The translations under genes and the position numbers were made by a program. Below the pieces are notes generated by a model. That model ran no database searches. It saw nothing but the letters and a program-made list of their open reading frames with translations, and was not told where the DNA came from. 64,000 nt of DNA from assembly GCF_900168195.1 (NCBI RefSeq), contig NZ_FUYX01000005.1, forward strand, positions 358,373 through 422,372, written 5' to 3'. The DNA is from Allobosea thiooxidans. Lineage in GTDB: Bacteria > Pseudomonadota > Alphaproteobacteria > Rhizobiales > Beijerinckiaceae. Position 1 is the stretch's first letter, and each line of letters starts with the position of its first letter. Below, in pieces: positions 54,757-63,705 of this stretch.

Positions 54757-55257
54757 ATGATGAAATCCTTCGCCGCATTGGCGGATCGGCTGGTCTACTG
54801 GGCCGCGGTCGTCCTGCTGCTCGCGCTGCTCGCGGTCGTGGTGCTCGGCGTGTTCTTCCGCCAGATCAACGCGCCGCTCGCCTGGTCGGACGAGCTCGCG
54901 CAGTACCTTTTGGTCTGGACCGGCTTCGTCGGCTGGATCATCGCGGCGCGGCGGCGCTCGCATATCCGCATCATGGTCTTCGCCACGCGGCTGCCGCGGC
55001 CGGCGCAGGCGATGCTGGAGGTCGCCACGCAGATTTCGGTGATCGTCTTCGCCGCGATCCTGCTGCGCTACTCCTGGGGGCTGATCGAGCGCACCTGGGA
55101 CGTCGAATCGATCGCCCTGCCGGTCTCCTCGGCTGCGCTCTACGTCGTGATGCCCTTCGCGGCGCTGGCGCTGATCCTGCAGGCGCTGGCAGAGATCGGC
55201 GACGTGCTGGCCGGGCGCAAGGTCGCGGTCGCTGAGCCGGGAGCGCAGGCGCTATGA
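54757..55257 (+). CDS. dctQ: TRAP transporter small permease DctQ
   Basis: A 166-residue protein with four helices (AAVVLLLALLAVVVLGVFFR; WTGFVGWIIAARR; and two more) and the LAWSDELAQYLLVW segment of DctQ proteins. Starts possible at 54745, 54757 and 54760; AGGA at 54750-54753 fits the last two. Its stop overlaps the dctM start by 4 bp (ATGA). Confidence 0.92.
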   Translation: MMKSFAALADRLVYWAAVVLLLALLAVVVLGVFFRQINAPLAWSDELAQYLLVWTGFVGWIIAARRRSHIRIMVFATRLPRPAQAMLEVATQISVIVFAAILLRYSWGLIERTWDVESIALPVSSAALYVVMPFAALALILQALAEIGDVLAGRKVAVAEPGAQAL

Positions 55258-56540
55258 CGACGCTGATGCTGCAGATCCTGCCGGTCTGGTTCGCCGCGCT
55301 GATGCTCGGCGTGCCGCTCTTCGTCTCGATGGCGCTCGCCGCCATCGCCTTCGCCTTCCTCGGCGGCTTCCCGCTCGGCATCGTGCCGCAGAAGATCGCG
55401 CAATCGGCCAATTCCTTCCCGCTGCTGGCGGCGCCGCTGTTCATCCTGATGGGCAACATCATGAACTCGGCAGGGATCACCGACCGGATCTTCGGCTTCG
55501 CCACGGCCTGCGTGGGCTTCATGCGTGGCGGGCTCTGCCACGCTAACATCCTCGCCAGCGTGATCTTCGCCGGCATGTCGGGCTCGGCCGTGGCGGATGC
55601 CGGCGGCGTCGGCACGCTCGAGATCAAGGCGATGCAGGACGAGGGCTACGACACCGAGACGGCGGCGGCGATCACGGCGGCTTCCGCCACGATCGGTCCG
55701 ATCATCCCGCCTTCGCTGCCGATGGTGATCTATGGCGTCACCGCCGACGTCTCGATCGGCGGGCTGTTCATCGCCGGCATCATTCCCGGCCTGCTGATGG
55801 CGGGCGCATTGATGGCGATGGTGGTCTACATCGCCAGGAAGCGCGACCTGCCGCGCCACCCTTTCCCCGGCGCGCGGCAGCTCTGGATCGCCTACAAGGA
55901 GGCGCATTGGGCGCTGATGACGCCGGTCATCCTGTTCGGCGGCATGATGGGCGGCATCTTCACGCCGACCGAGGCGGCGGCGGTGGCGACCGCCTATGCG
56001 CTGGTGCTCGGGCTCTTCGTCTATCGCAGCTTCTCGCTGAAGACCCTGCCCGAGCTCGTCGTCCAGACGGTCGAGACCACCGGCGTGGTGCTGGCGCTGG
56101 TGATGGCGGCGGCGGCGCTCGGCTGGTGCCTGTCGATCTCGCGCATTCCGCAGGTCGTCGGGCCGGCGCTGGTCGACCTCGCCGGCAGCCCCATCGTCTA
56201 CCTTCTGATCGTCAACCTGCTGCTGCTCTTCGTCGGCTGCTTCATGGAGGCGCTGGCGGCGATGCTGATCCTGATCCCGATCCTGACGCCGGCGGCTGCG
56301 CAGTTCGGCATCGACCCGATCCAGTTCGGGCTGATCTTCGTGCTCAACCTGATGATCGGCACGATCACGCCGCCGGTCGGGGTGGTGCTGTTCGTGACCT
56401 CGAAAGTCGCGAACATCTCCTTCGAGGCGATGTCGCGGGCGATCGTGCCGTGGCTGGCGCCGCTGATCGCCGTGCTCGTCGCGATCACGCTCTGGCCGCC
56501 GCTGACCACCTGGCTGCCGCAGCTGATCATGGGGCGGTGA
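55254..56540 (+). CDS. dctM: TRAP transporter large permease DctM
   Basis: A 428-residue DctM permease with about twelve hydrophobic helices; hallmarks are PLFILMGNIMNSAGIT, the IIPPSLPMVIYG loop, GIFTPTEAAAVATAYAL and MIGTITPPVGVVLF. It forms the Na+-driven transport pore with DctQ and takes ligand from DctP. Last gene of the aldolase-gntR-dctPQM run. Confidence 0.95.
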   Translation: MTTLMLQILPVWFAALMLGVPLFVSMALAAIAFAFLGGFPLGIVPQKIAQSANSFPLLAAPLFILMGNIMNSAGITDRIFGFATACVGFMRGGLCHANILASVIFAGMSGSAVADAGGVGTLEIKAMQDEGYDTETAAAITAASATIGPIIPPSLPMVIYGVTADVSIGGLFIAGIIPGLLMAGALMAMVVYIARKRDLPRHPFPGARQLWIAYKEAHWALMTPVILFGGMMGGIFTPTEAAAVATAYALVLGLFVYRSFSLKTLPELVVQTVETTGVVLALVMAAAALGWCLSISRIPQVVGPALVDLAGSPIVYLLIVNLLLLFVGCFMEALAAMLILIPILTPAAAQFGIDPIQFGLIFVLNLMIGTITPPVGVVLFVTSKVANISFEAMSRAIVPWLAPLIAVLVAITLWPPLTTWLPQLIMGR

Positions 56541-56631
56541 ACGGACGGACACCGAAGCAACTGGCAGCTTCTGTCAGGAGCGGGCTCCGCGTGGGTTCGC
56601 CGACGGGCGGCGATCGCCTAGACTGCCGCCG

Positions 56632-57930
56632 ATGCGCGAGATCGGCGGCCTGCTGCGGCAATTCCTCCATCTGTGGCGCTTCGGCTGGCCGATGCTGCTG
56701 TGCATCGCCGTCGGCGGGGCGTTGCTCAACGATCTGCTGCTGCCCCTGGCGGTGAGGGCGGGCTTTGCCAATCCGCTCGGCGGCTTCGCCGTGCTGTCCT
56801 GCATCGTGCTGGCGAAGCTGGTGACGGTCGTGCTGATGTTCCTGTCGCTGCGTCCGGCGATGCCGGCGGTGACGGCGCTGTTCCCGGCGAAGGCGCGGGC
56901 CGGCGCGGCGGAGGGCGACGGGCCGGAGGAGGGCTGGCTTGCGGTCGTCGCGATCGCGATCATCCCGTTCTTCGCCTATTACGCCGCCTGGGGCTTCCTC
57001 AGCGATACGGTGCGGGACTATTCGCTGCTGGCGCTGCAGATGGCCGAACTCGGCCAGCGCGTCGCCGTGCTCGACGTGCCGACGACGCTCTGGCTGATCG
57101 CTGCGGTCGCACTTGCCTTCGGCATGCGCCGGCTGGCGAAGCTGATGCAGACGCGTAGCTCGCGGCCGGTCTGGCAGTTCGTCATCGTGCTCTGCGACGC
57201 CAACTGGATCTTCATCGGCCTCTATGTGATCGCGGGCTGGAAGGATGCGGCCTGGGCCTGGGTCGGCGCAGGCGGGCCGATGCCCTATCTGACATGGCTG
57301 CGCGATTTCTTCCTCGGCCTGGTCGACCAGGCGCAGGCGGCGACGCCCGTCGCCGTCGACCTCGCCCCGGCTGCGCTGGAAAGCAGCCTGAAGAGGCTGT
57401 TCTTCTACGCGCTCCTGCCGCTGGTCTGGCTGCTGATGGCGGCGGTGATCTACGGCTTCGACATGAAGGACGCCGCCGCGCTGGCGAGCCACCGGCGCAC
57501 GGCGGCGGCGCTCACGCGCTATGGCCGGCTGCCCCGGTTCCTGCGCGAATTCATCGACCATTTCATCGCCGGTTACCGTTCGCGCTACCTGCCGGTGGTG
57601 AACAGCGTCCGGCTCGCCTTCGGCGCGGGGCTGCCGGTGCTGCTCGGGCTCGTCGTGCTCTGGCGGGCGATCGGCTGGGCCGCGGCCTGGGGCTGGATCG
57701 GGCTGGCCCATCTCATCGGGCCGCAGGAATTGCCGGCCTGGCAGGCGATCGCCGGCATCATCGCTTTCTTCCTGGGCGGGCCGAGCGATATCCGCGGCGG
57801 TATCCTGGTCGATGCCCTGCGGATCTGCCTGGCCGCGGCCGTGATCGAGCGGGCGGCGGCAAAGCGGGCCGAGAGCCTCAGTTCTCCCGCCGGAAGCGCA
57901 GATAATACGGCCGCGAACCCGGCAGGCTGA
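56632..57930 (+). CDS. polytopic membrane protein of unknown function
   Basis: A 432-residue protein with about eight hydrophobic helices (approximately residues 17-38, 50-72, 102-122, 147-163, 181-203, 263-286, 336-362, 376-390). No transporter signature or catalytic motif that I recognise; a charged stretch (DHFIAGYRSRYLPVVNSV, about 315-332) stands out. No Shine-Dalgarno is visible before ATG 56632. The last 53 bp overlap the 3' end of the convergent gene, suggesting a tightly packed locus with the three genes that follow. Confidence 0.8.
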   Translation: MREIGGLLRQFLHLWRFGWPMLLCIAVGGALLNDLLLPLAVRAGFANPLGGFAVLSCIVLAKLVTVVLMFLSLRPAMPAVTALFPAKARAGAAEGDGPEEGWLAVVAIAIIPFFAYYAAWGFLSDTVRDYSLLALQMAELGQRVAVLDVPTTLWLIAAVALAFGMRRLAKLMQTRSSRPVWQFVIVLCDANWIFIGLYVIAGWKDAAWAWVGAGGPMPYLTWLRDFFLGLVDQAQAATPVAVDLAPAALESSLKRLFFYALLPLVWLLMAAVIYGFDMKDAAALASHRRTAAALTRYGRLPRFLREFIDHFIAGYRSRYLPVVNSVRLAFGAGLPVLLGLVVLWRAIGWAAAWGWIGLAHLIGPQELPAWQAIAGIIAFFLGGPSDIRGGILVDALRICLAAAVIERAAAKRAESLSSPAGSADNTAANPAG

Positions 57931-58453
57931 GGGCGACGCCCGCCGTCTGGAAGGCCGCTGCCGGCAGGATGAAGCTTTCGGTGATCGCGACGGTGCTGCC
58001 GGCCGGCGGCTTGCCGAGGAAGGCCGGGCCGCAGCTCTTGCCCTCGTCCTTGTCGCGACGGATCACGCGGCTCGCCTCGCTCGGCGGCAGGAAGGTCGAT
58101 TGCCAGCGCCGCCCCTCTGGATCGGTCAACACGATGCGGCAGGGCGGCGTGGCGACGGTTTCCGCATCGAGCACCTTGGCCTCCATCCGTAGCAGCGCGA
58201 CGGCGGAGCCGTCCCGCCGCTCGGCGACGCGCTGGAGGCTGACGACGCGCCATTCGGCGCCCGCAAGTGTGGCGGGCCGATCGAACGGCACGTCCTGCGC
58301 GAGCAACTCGCTGTCGCGCAGCCAGGTCGGGGCCGTGTCCCGCAGCTGGACGGCGAGGCCGAGCAGGATGACGACCGGCAGCGCCCAGAGGCAGCGCCTG
58401 CGCCAGTTCGGGGCCTTCGCCGCTGGCCGAGAGGAGAGCGCGGCGTCGGTCAT
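57878..58453 (-). CDS. membrane-anchored protein of unknown function (third of three)
   Basis: A 191-residue protein with one N-terminal hydrophobic helix (about residues 22-38, LWALPVVILLGLAVQL) after a basic n-region, then a beta-rich soluble domain of ~145 residues with two cysteines (PPCRIVLTD, KSCGPAF). No known domain assigned. It overlaps the preceding gene by 4 bp. Predicted to face the periplasm. Confidence 0.8.
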   Translation of the reverse strand: MTDAALSSRPAAKAPNWRRRCLWALPVVILLGLAVQLRDTAPTWLRDSELLAQDVPFDRPATLAGAEWRVVSLQRVAERRDGSAVALLRMEAKVLDAETVATPPCRIVLTDPEGRRWQSTFLPPSEASRVIRRDKDEGKSCGPAFLGKPPAGSTVAITESFILPAAAFQTAGVALSLPGSRPYYLRFRREN

Positions 58454-59010
58454 AGCAGCGTGTCGAGATCGAGGGTCTCGGCCTGTTCGATGTGCTCGTC
58501 GGAGATGGGGATGCGCAGCTGCGCGTCGAGGCGCGGCCAGCGCGACATCGAGACCAGAAGGGCGCCGTTGCGCGCCGCGTCGCGGCCGATCTCGAAGACC
58601 ATCAGGCCGCGGCGCGCGAGGCCGGGCTCGAGGCGCGCCTCGGCGAGGAGGCCGCGGAAGGGCGAGGCGCGCGGGCTCGCATCGAAGCGCAGGCCGGATT
58701 CGGACTGCCAGATCCCGCCGGCGAGCGTCGTCGAGGCGGGCGTGCCCTCGGCGGCGACCATCGCGACGGCCCAGACCCCGCCGGTGTCGCGCTCATAGCT
58801 GCGGCCGAGCGATTGCCAGCGCAGCTTGTCGGCGAGGATGACCTTCTCGACACGCAGCTTGAAGCCGCGTGCGGTGACGACCTTGCCGGCGACGCCATTC
58901 TGCGTGATCGGGCCGGTGATCTCGCTGTAGCCCGGCGTGGTGCGCTGCATGGCCAGGAGGAGGGCGGCGGCGAGCAGGATCGCGGCGGCCCGGGCGAGGC
59001 TGCGGATCAT
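58450..59010 (-). CDS. membrane-anchored protein of unknown function (second of three)
   Basis: A 186-residue protein with an N-terminal hydrophobic segment (ARAAAILLAAALLLAM) that is an anchor or signal, and a beta-rich domain (GVAGKVVTARGFKLRVEKVI; GGVWAVAMVAAEG; LMVFEIGRDAARN). The pattern of strands recalls DUF4352-type immunoglobulin-like domains, which is a guess. Four-base overlaps with both neighbours indicate one operon. Confidence 0.78.
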   Translation of the reverse strand: MIRSLARAAAILLAAALLLAMQRTTPGYSEITGPITQNGVAGKVVTARGFKLRVEKVILADKLRWQSLGRSYERDTGGVWAVAMVAAEGTPASTTLAGGIWQSESGLRFDASPRASPFRGLLAEARLEPGLARRGLMVFEIGRDAARNGALLVSMSRWPRLDAQLRIPISDEHIEQAETLDLDTLL

Positions 59011-59603
59011 GGCGCGGCCCCCCCGCCGCGCAGGGGCAGGGACAGGGTGGCGACGGGCTTCGGGTTGAACCAGCCCGGCGCGGCCAGCAGGTTGTCGCGC
59101 GGCTTGAAGGTCTCGCCGACGACGAGGAGGCGGATTGTCTCGGGCACCGGCGCCGCCTCCGGCAGATCCCAGACCATGCGGACCCGCTCGGGCAAGCCGG
59201 GCTGGAGGGCGCCGAGGATCGTGCCGTCGCGCAGCAGATAGGTCGTGGGCGAGGGCGCGAGGCCGGCCAACGGCGGGTCGAAGGAGAGGATGCGGGCGAC
59301 GGCATTGCTGCTCTCGGAGCTGCGGTTCATGAGCTCGAGGTCGATGGAGAGCGCCTTCGTGCCGGGGCGGCCCTTGTAGCCGTCCGGCCGCGGCGTGGTG
59401 CCGACCTCCGCCTGCCGAAGCGTGACCTGCCAGCGCCCGGCCGCGATCGGCTGTCCCGCCTGGACGACCGGCAGGCTCGCCGCCGGCATGGCGTCGCGCA
59501 CCGACTGGGCCGTGGTGAAGCCGAGCGCGAGCACGCCGCCGATACCGATCGTCAGCCGCGAGAGCAGCGCCTGCCGCAGGGCCATGAGGGCGGGGAACGC
59601 CAT
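59007..59603 (-). CDS. membrane-anchored protein of unknown function (first of three)
   Basis: A 198-residue protein with an N-terminal helix (about residues 15-33) and a soluble domain starting GQPIAAGRWQVTLRQAEVG. The strands RWQVTLRQAEVG, KALSIDLELMNRSSESSN and PERVRMVWDLPE resemble the DUF4352/telokin-like fold. GGAGGTGA stands 8 nt before the ATG, the best ribosome site of the operon. It leads a three-gene translationally coupled unit. Confidence 0.8.
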   Translation of the reverse strand: MAFPALMALRQALLSRLTIGIGGVLALGFTTAQSVRDAMPAASLPVVQAGQPIAAGRWQVTLRQAEVGTTPRPDGYKGRPGTKALSIDLELMNRSSESSNAVARILSFDPPLAGLAPSPTTYLLRDGTILGALQPGLPERVRMVWDLPEAAPVPETIRLLVVGETFKPRDNLLAAPGWFNPKPVATLSLPLRGGGAAP

Positions 59604-59687
59604 GCTTCGGTCACCTCCCTGGTTTCGCCGGGCAGGATCAGCCGATTTCGTGGCCGGAATCCGGCAGGAGCGTGCATTGCCGCCGGA

Positions 59688-60629
59688 TCAGCGGCCTTCC
59701 GGCTCGCCGCCATGGTCGAGATAACGCGCGACGGGGATGACGATCTCCTCGTCGAGCTTGCCGATCGCCGCCTCGTCCTTGTCCTTGTAGGGGATGGTCT
59801 TCAGGACGTGGCGAATGGCGTTGAGGCGGGCGCGCAGCTTGTCGTTGCTGCGCACGACATACCAGGGCGCGGCCTCGGTCGAGGTCCGCCCGAGCATCTC
59901 GTCGAAGGCACGCGAATAGTCGTCGAAGCGCGGGATGGCCTCGAAATCGATCGGCGAGAGCTTCCAGCGCTTGAGCGGATCGTGCCAGCGCGCATGCAGA
60001 CGCGTCATCTGCATCTCGCGGCCGATGGTCAGGAAGAGCTTGATCAGGCGAATGCCGTCGCGCGCCAGCATGCCTTCGAAGACCGCCGCCTCCTGCAGGA
60101 AATGTTCCGTCTCCTGCGGCGTGCAGAAGCCCATGACACGCTCGACGCCGGCGCGGTTGTACCAGGAGCGGTCGAAGAAGACGATCTCGCCGCTGGTCGG
60201 CAGCTCCGCGGCGTAGCGCTGCAGATACCACTGGCCCTTCTCGGTGTCGGAGGGCTTGGGCAGGGCGACGATGCGCGCCTGGCGCGGATTGAGATGCTGG
60301 GTGAAGCGGCTGATCGTGCCGCCCTTGCCGGCGCCGTCACGGCCCTCGAAGACGATGACGATGCGCTCGCCCTGCTTGGTGGCCCAGCGCGTCAGCTTCT
60401 GCAGCTCGATCTGGAGCGGCTCGAGCTCGCGGTTGTAGCGCTTGCGCTTCATCCGCTTGCCATAGGGATAGTCGCCGCTGTGATAGGCGGCGTCGACGAT
60501 GGCCTCCGGCAGGCTGTCGGCCTCGATGTCGAAGCCCTTCACCTTGCCGGATTTGCGGTTCTGCCCCGCGCTCGGGCCATTTGCGGCGGTCTCGGGGTTC
60601 CTGCCGGCTTTCGCGTCCGTCTTCGCCAT
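59688..60629 (-). CDS. ppk2: polyphosphate kinase 2
   Basis: A 313-residue PPK2 of class I size, which uses polyphosphate to phosphorylate ADP or GDP. Walker A is FEGRDGAGKGGTISRF (about residue 95); Walker B/lid parts are VFFDRSWYNRAGVERVMGF and HARWHDPLKRWKLSPID. GGGAGG precedes ATG 60629. It diverges from the PhoR-like kinase gene with 94 bp between starts, a phosphate-metabolism pairing. Confidence 0.96.
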   Translation of the reverse strand: MAKTDAKAGRNPETAANGPSAGQNRKSGKVKGFDIEADSLPEAIVDAAYHSGDYPYGKRMKRKRYNRELEPLQIELQKLTRWATKQGERIVIVFEGRDGAGKGGTISRFTQHLNPRQARIVALPKPSDTEKGQWYLQRYAAELPTSGEIVFFDRSWYNRAGVERVMGFCTPQETEHFLQEAAVFEGMLARDGIRLIKLFLTIGREMQMTRLHARWHDPLKRWKLSPIDFEAIPRFDDYSRAFDEMLGRTSTEAAPWYVVRSNDKLRARLNAIRHVLKTIPYKDKDEAAIGKLDEEIVIPVARYLDHGGEPEGR

Positions 60630-60723
60630 CACGACCTCCCATTCGAAAGGAAGCCTAGCCGGCTGTGGCACGGAAGGGAATTGACGCTCGCGCCGCTTCC
60701 GCCCAGGAAGGGCGCGCCGGGCG

Positions 60724-61794
60724 ATGCCGGCTGGCTCCGGGCTTCTCATGATCGACATTGCCGTTTCCCCTTCCGCTGCGGCGCGGAGCATGATCGAGGC
60801 GCTGGGCGCGCCCGTCGTGCTCCTCGACGAGCAGGGCGTCGCCCAGGCGCAGAGCCCGGCGATGCAGGCGTTGATTCCGGGCATCGAGAGCGGCAAGGCG
60901 CTGGCACTGGTGCTGCGGGATCCGGATCTCAACGACGCGATCGCCCAGGTCGCGCAGGAGGGCGGCCGCAAGACCGTCGAGCTCGTCGAACGGGTGCCGT
61001 TCGAGCGGGCTTTCCGCATCCACATCGCGGCGCTGGGCGGCGGGCCGCGATACGCGACGCTGCTGACCTTCCAGGATCTGAGCGAGCAGCGCGTGATCGA
61101 GCGCATGCGCGTCGATTTCGTCGCCAATGCCAGCCATGAGCTGCGCACGCCGCTGGCCTCGCTGCTCGGCTTCGTCGAGACGCTGCAGGGACCGGCACGC
61201 AACGACGAGCGCGCCCGCGAGCGCTTCCTCGCGATCATGCGCGAGCAGGGCCTGCGGATGGCGCGCCTCGTCGACGACCTGCTGTCGCTCTCGCGCATCG
61301 AGCAGCGCGCCCATGTCGCGCCCGACACGCCGGTCGACCTCGCCGGCATCGCGCGCGAGATCGTCGATTCCCTGACCCTGCTGGCGCGCGAGCGACAGGT
61401 GACGCTGACGCTCGTCACCCCGCGCGAGCCGCTCCAGATTCCGGGCGACCGTGACGAATTGCTGCGGCTGATGGAGAACCTCGTCGAGAACGCCATCAAA
61501 TACGGCAAGCAGGGCGGCGAGGTCGCGATCACGGTCGCAGCAGGAGAGGGCGAGGCTAGCGTTCATGTCCGCGACGACGGGCCGGGCATCGCGCCCGAGC
61601 ACCTGCCGCGCCTGACCGAGCGCTTCTACCGGATCGACACCGCCGCGAGCCGGGAGGCCGGCGGCACCGGCCTCGGCCTCGCCATCGTCAAGCACATCGT
61701 GCTGCGCCATCGCGGCCGGCTGACGATCGAGAGCAAGCCGGGCGAGGGCGCGACCTTCAAGGCGATCCTGCCGCGCTTCGAGAGCAGGCCGTAA
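60724..61794 (+). CDS. PhoR-like histidine kinase without membrane anchor
   Basis: A 356-residue sensor kinase: PAS domain (~18-115, EALGAPVVLLDEQGVAQAQS), H-box SHELRTPLASLLGF (His about 138), N-box LMENLVENAIKYGK, G1 DDGPGIAPEHL and G2 GTGLGLAIVKH. The sequence type is that of PhoR of phosphate control. Unlike usual PhoR it has no N-terminal transmembrane helices, and upstream DNA does not encode any in frame. No phoB, pst or phoU gene follows. ATG 60748 is an alternative start. Confidence 0.88.
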   Translation: MPAGSGLLMIDIAVSPSAAARSMIEALGAPVVLLDEQGVAQAQSPAMQALIPGIESGKALALVLRDPDLNDAIAQVAQEGGRKTVELVERVPFERAFRIHIAALGGGPRYATLLTFQDLSEQRVIERMRVDFVANASHELRTPLASLLGFVETLQGPARNDERARERFLAIMREQGLRMARLVDDLLSLSRIEQRAHVAPDTPVDLAGIAREIVDSLTLLARERQVTLTLVTPREPLQIPGDRDELLRLMENLVENAIKYGKQGGEVAITVAAGEGEASVHVRDDGPGIAPEHLPRLTERFYRIDTAASREAGGTGLGLAIVKHIVLRHRGRLTIESKPGEGATFKAILPRFESRP

Positions 61795-62236
61795 GCGGGT
61801 CTCGGGGCGTTCGATCGCCTCAGCCCTGCCGAGGCTCCACCGTCATTCCGGAGCTTCGCGTCAGCGAAGAGCCCGGTATCGATGAACATGATATTTGCCG
61901 TCATGGTCGGGCTTGTCCCGGCCATCCACGTCTTCGCTGACCGAAGGCCGTGTTCAAGACGTGGTTGCTCGCCACAAGGGCGAGCATGACGGCTTCTGGA
62001 ACGGTGTCGCGTTCATGGGTTCCGGGCTCAGGTCTGCGGCCCGCCCCCGGAATGACAGGGGAGGTTCCCGGTCGGTACCGGGACCGCTTCCACAATGTTC
62101 ATCTGGGAATGCACAGGAAATGGCACCTGCTTGGTATGTAAGCCATTGATATTGCTAGCATGAGAATGCGGGAATTGTTCTAGTATGGCATCTGGAAGCG
62201 CAAAGTTTGGCTTCGGACGCCGATAACATCCACAAC
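61795..62236. other. repeat-filled gap with lower-GC right end
   Basis: 442 bp: Family D half-elements at ~61840-61870 and 62013-62067 around a Family A copy; from about 62090 the sequence becomes lower in GC and shows nothing that I recognise until the terminator at 62237. Confidence 0.6.
61899..61991. repeat. Family A palindromic repeat, copy 9
   Basis: Same orientation as copy 1; flanked on both sides by Family D arms, giving a nested cluster of palindromes after the histidine kinase gene. Confidence 0.85.
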
Positions 62237-62270
62237 AAAAAAGGGCCCGGCATCGCTAGATGCCGGGCCC
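62237..62270 (-). terminator. strong rho-independent terminator
   Basis: Perfect 12-bp stem GGGCCCGGCATC / GATGCCGGGCCC with a 4-nt loop, followed on the minus strand by six T residues. It lies 22 bp after the stop of the gene at 62293. Confidence 0.92.
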
Positions 62271-62292
62271 AAACGCTGCGCCGCGCGCGCTG

Positions 62293-63170
62293 CTATTTGA
62301 CCGTGATGTATGCAAGCTCGGATCGTCGGTAGAAATCGACCGAGAAGCGATCGGATCTCAGGGCAGGTTCGATTTCCGCGGCCTGGATCGCTCTTTTGAC
62401 GCGGGAATAGTGAACCCCTGTTTCGCGCGCCAGGTCAAAGATCGTGCATACCTCTCGCCTGAATTGAGCTAGTTCTGGCGCTGGTATCACGACAATAGGC
62501 TTGGAACTCACTATGTGAGGGACTGTGCCGGTGGAAAAAATGCCCTCCTTGATCAAGGCTTTTACAACGCTGCGTGTGGACCGAAGGATCTCGGCCACTC
62601 GCCCGATCGTGTGTACGTTCTGTGGTTTATGAAGCAGGCTTCGGACTTCGCTGGCGTCGAACAGAAGAGCTGGGATGCCAGACTGGTTCTGTCGTCTCCA
62701 GACGTTGCGAAGTTTCCCCGCTAGAATGAGCTTGATGACTTCAACCTGACTGCGATTTGCTCTTTTGGCCGTTTGCATAATATTAGTCGCGGTGAGCTGA
62801 TTGATTTCGCTATCTTGGAAATTCGAATACAAATCGGATAGGGGCCGATCTAGGTCTTTCTTCGAATAAAGGTGAACTCCAGTTTTCTGTTGTACATTTC
62901 TTCGAACAAATGGCTCTATCAGGCCTGCTCGATGAAGAGATGTCATCAATTCCGGTGTGGCCCCAAGATATTTTCGTGCCTGCTCCATAGGCATCGCTGC
63001 TGAGATGAGTTGTAATATTTCTGCGCTGCCGACGGCGTCGAAGCGCGATCTGTTGGCCTCGTCTTGGTTGGCAAGTTGCCGAGAGCAATCAGCGCCTTTT
63101 TCAGTTTCTTCGGGGGAATACCAAATTCGTCGCCCGCGGAATGGATGGTGTGAAATCTTCTCGCGGGAAC
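62293..63170 (-). pseudogene. frameshifted DNA-binding-like gene, possibly TniQ-related remnant
   Basis: An intact frame covers 62293-62994 (233 codons from its first ATG) and remains open upstream to about 63099 (reading RFDAVGSAEILQLIS before the ATG). In a second frame, 63070-63165 reads FHTIHSAGDEFGIPPKKLKK, a helix-turn-helix-like stretch that would naturally precede it, so a frameshift near 63062-63095 seems to split one gene. Several short HTH-like units (ARKYLGATPELMTSLHRAGL; VAEILRSTRSVVKALIKEG; LARETGVHYSRVKRAIQ) recall C-terminal parts of TniQ-like proteins; this is a weak resemblance. GC is lower than the surroundings. It has no start of its own and runs out of yeeE. Confidence 0.55.
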
Positions 63171-63376
63171 GGGAAGCTCCCGAAGGCCAGCCTGTAGAGC
63201 GGCGGGCCGCTCATGAGCCCGATGACGAAAGCCGCGTTCAGCGGGACCTGCCCGCCGCCGAGCAAGCGACCAACGATGCCGCTGATGCCGGCGATCCGCC
63301 CGTCGAGCAGCAGCAGCGCGATGGCGGAGAGGCCGAGCAACATGCCGCCGATCAGGGAAGGCCAATAGGCATTCAT
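63101..63376 (-). pseudogene. truncated YeeE/YedE (PmpA-like) transporter gene
   Basis: From ATG 63376 the frame reads an N-terminal YeeE/YedE segment: two hydrophobic helices (PSLIGGMLLGLSAIALLLL; AAFVIGLMSGPPLYRLAFG) with the GRIAGISGIVG loop. At about residue 70 (near 63165) resemblance stops, and a further ~20 unrelated residues lead to a stop at 63101. Full-length proteins of this type have about 140 residues and four helices. It overlaps the bigR stop by 4 bp, so it was the third gene of the operon. The break coincides with lower-GC sequence. Confidence 0.75.
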
Positions 63377-63705
63377 GGGTGCTGCTCCGGTTCGCAATAG
63401 ATGGCGTAGAGGGCTTCGATCAGGCGCGCGGCCTTCTCTTCACTCAGGCGGTAGAAGATCTGCTTGGCCTCGCGGCGCGTCGTGACAACCCCGGCTTCGC
63501 GCAATGCGCCGAGCTGCTGCGACAGTGTCGGCTGACGGATGCCGAGCCGCTCCTCAAGCTCGCCGACGGCGTATTCGCCCTCGGCGAGGGCGCAGGCGAG
63601 CCGCAGACGTGCCGGATGCGACAATGTCTTGAGCAAGGCGGCAACCTCGCCGGCGCGCGCCTCCATCTCCGCCGGAGGTATCTTGCGGGTCATCGCGGAA
63701 GTCAT
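63373..63705 (-). CDS. bigR: ArsR family regulator, BigR-like
   Basis: A 110-residue winged-helix repressor (GIRQPTLSQQLGALREAGVV recognition region, then TRREAKQIFYRL wing). The two cysteines expected for BigR-type sulfide/persulfide sensing are present (LACALAEGE and AIYCEPEQ, about residues 38 and 104). BigR represses an operon for hydrogen sulfide detoxification in Xylella and Agrobacterium. The start ATG 63705 shares a base with the upstream gene's TGA. Confidence 0.92.
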   Translation of the reverse strand: MTSAMTRKIPPAEMEARAGEVAALLKTLSHPARLRLACALAEGEYAVGELEERLGIRQPTLSQQLGALREAGVVTTRREAKQIFYRLSEEKAARLIEALYAIYCEPEQHP

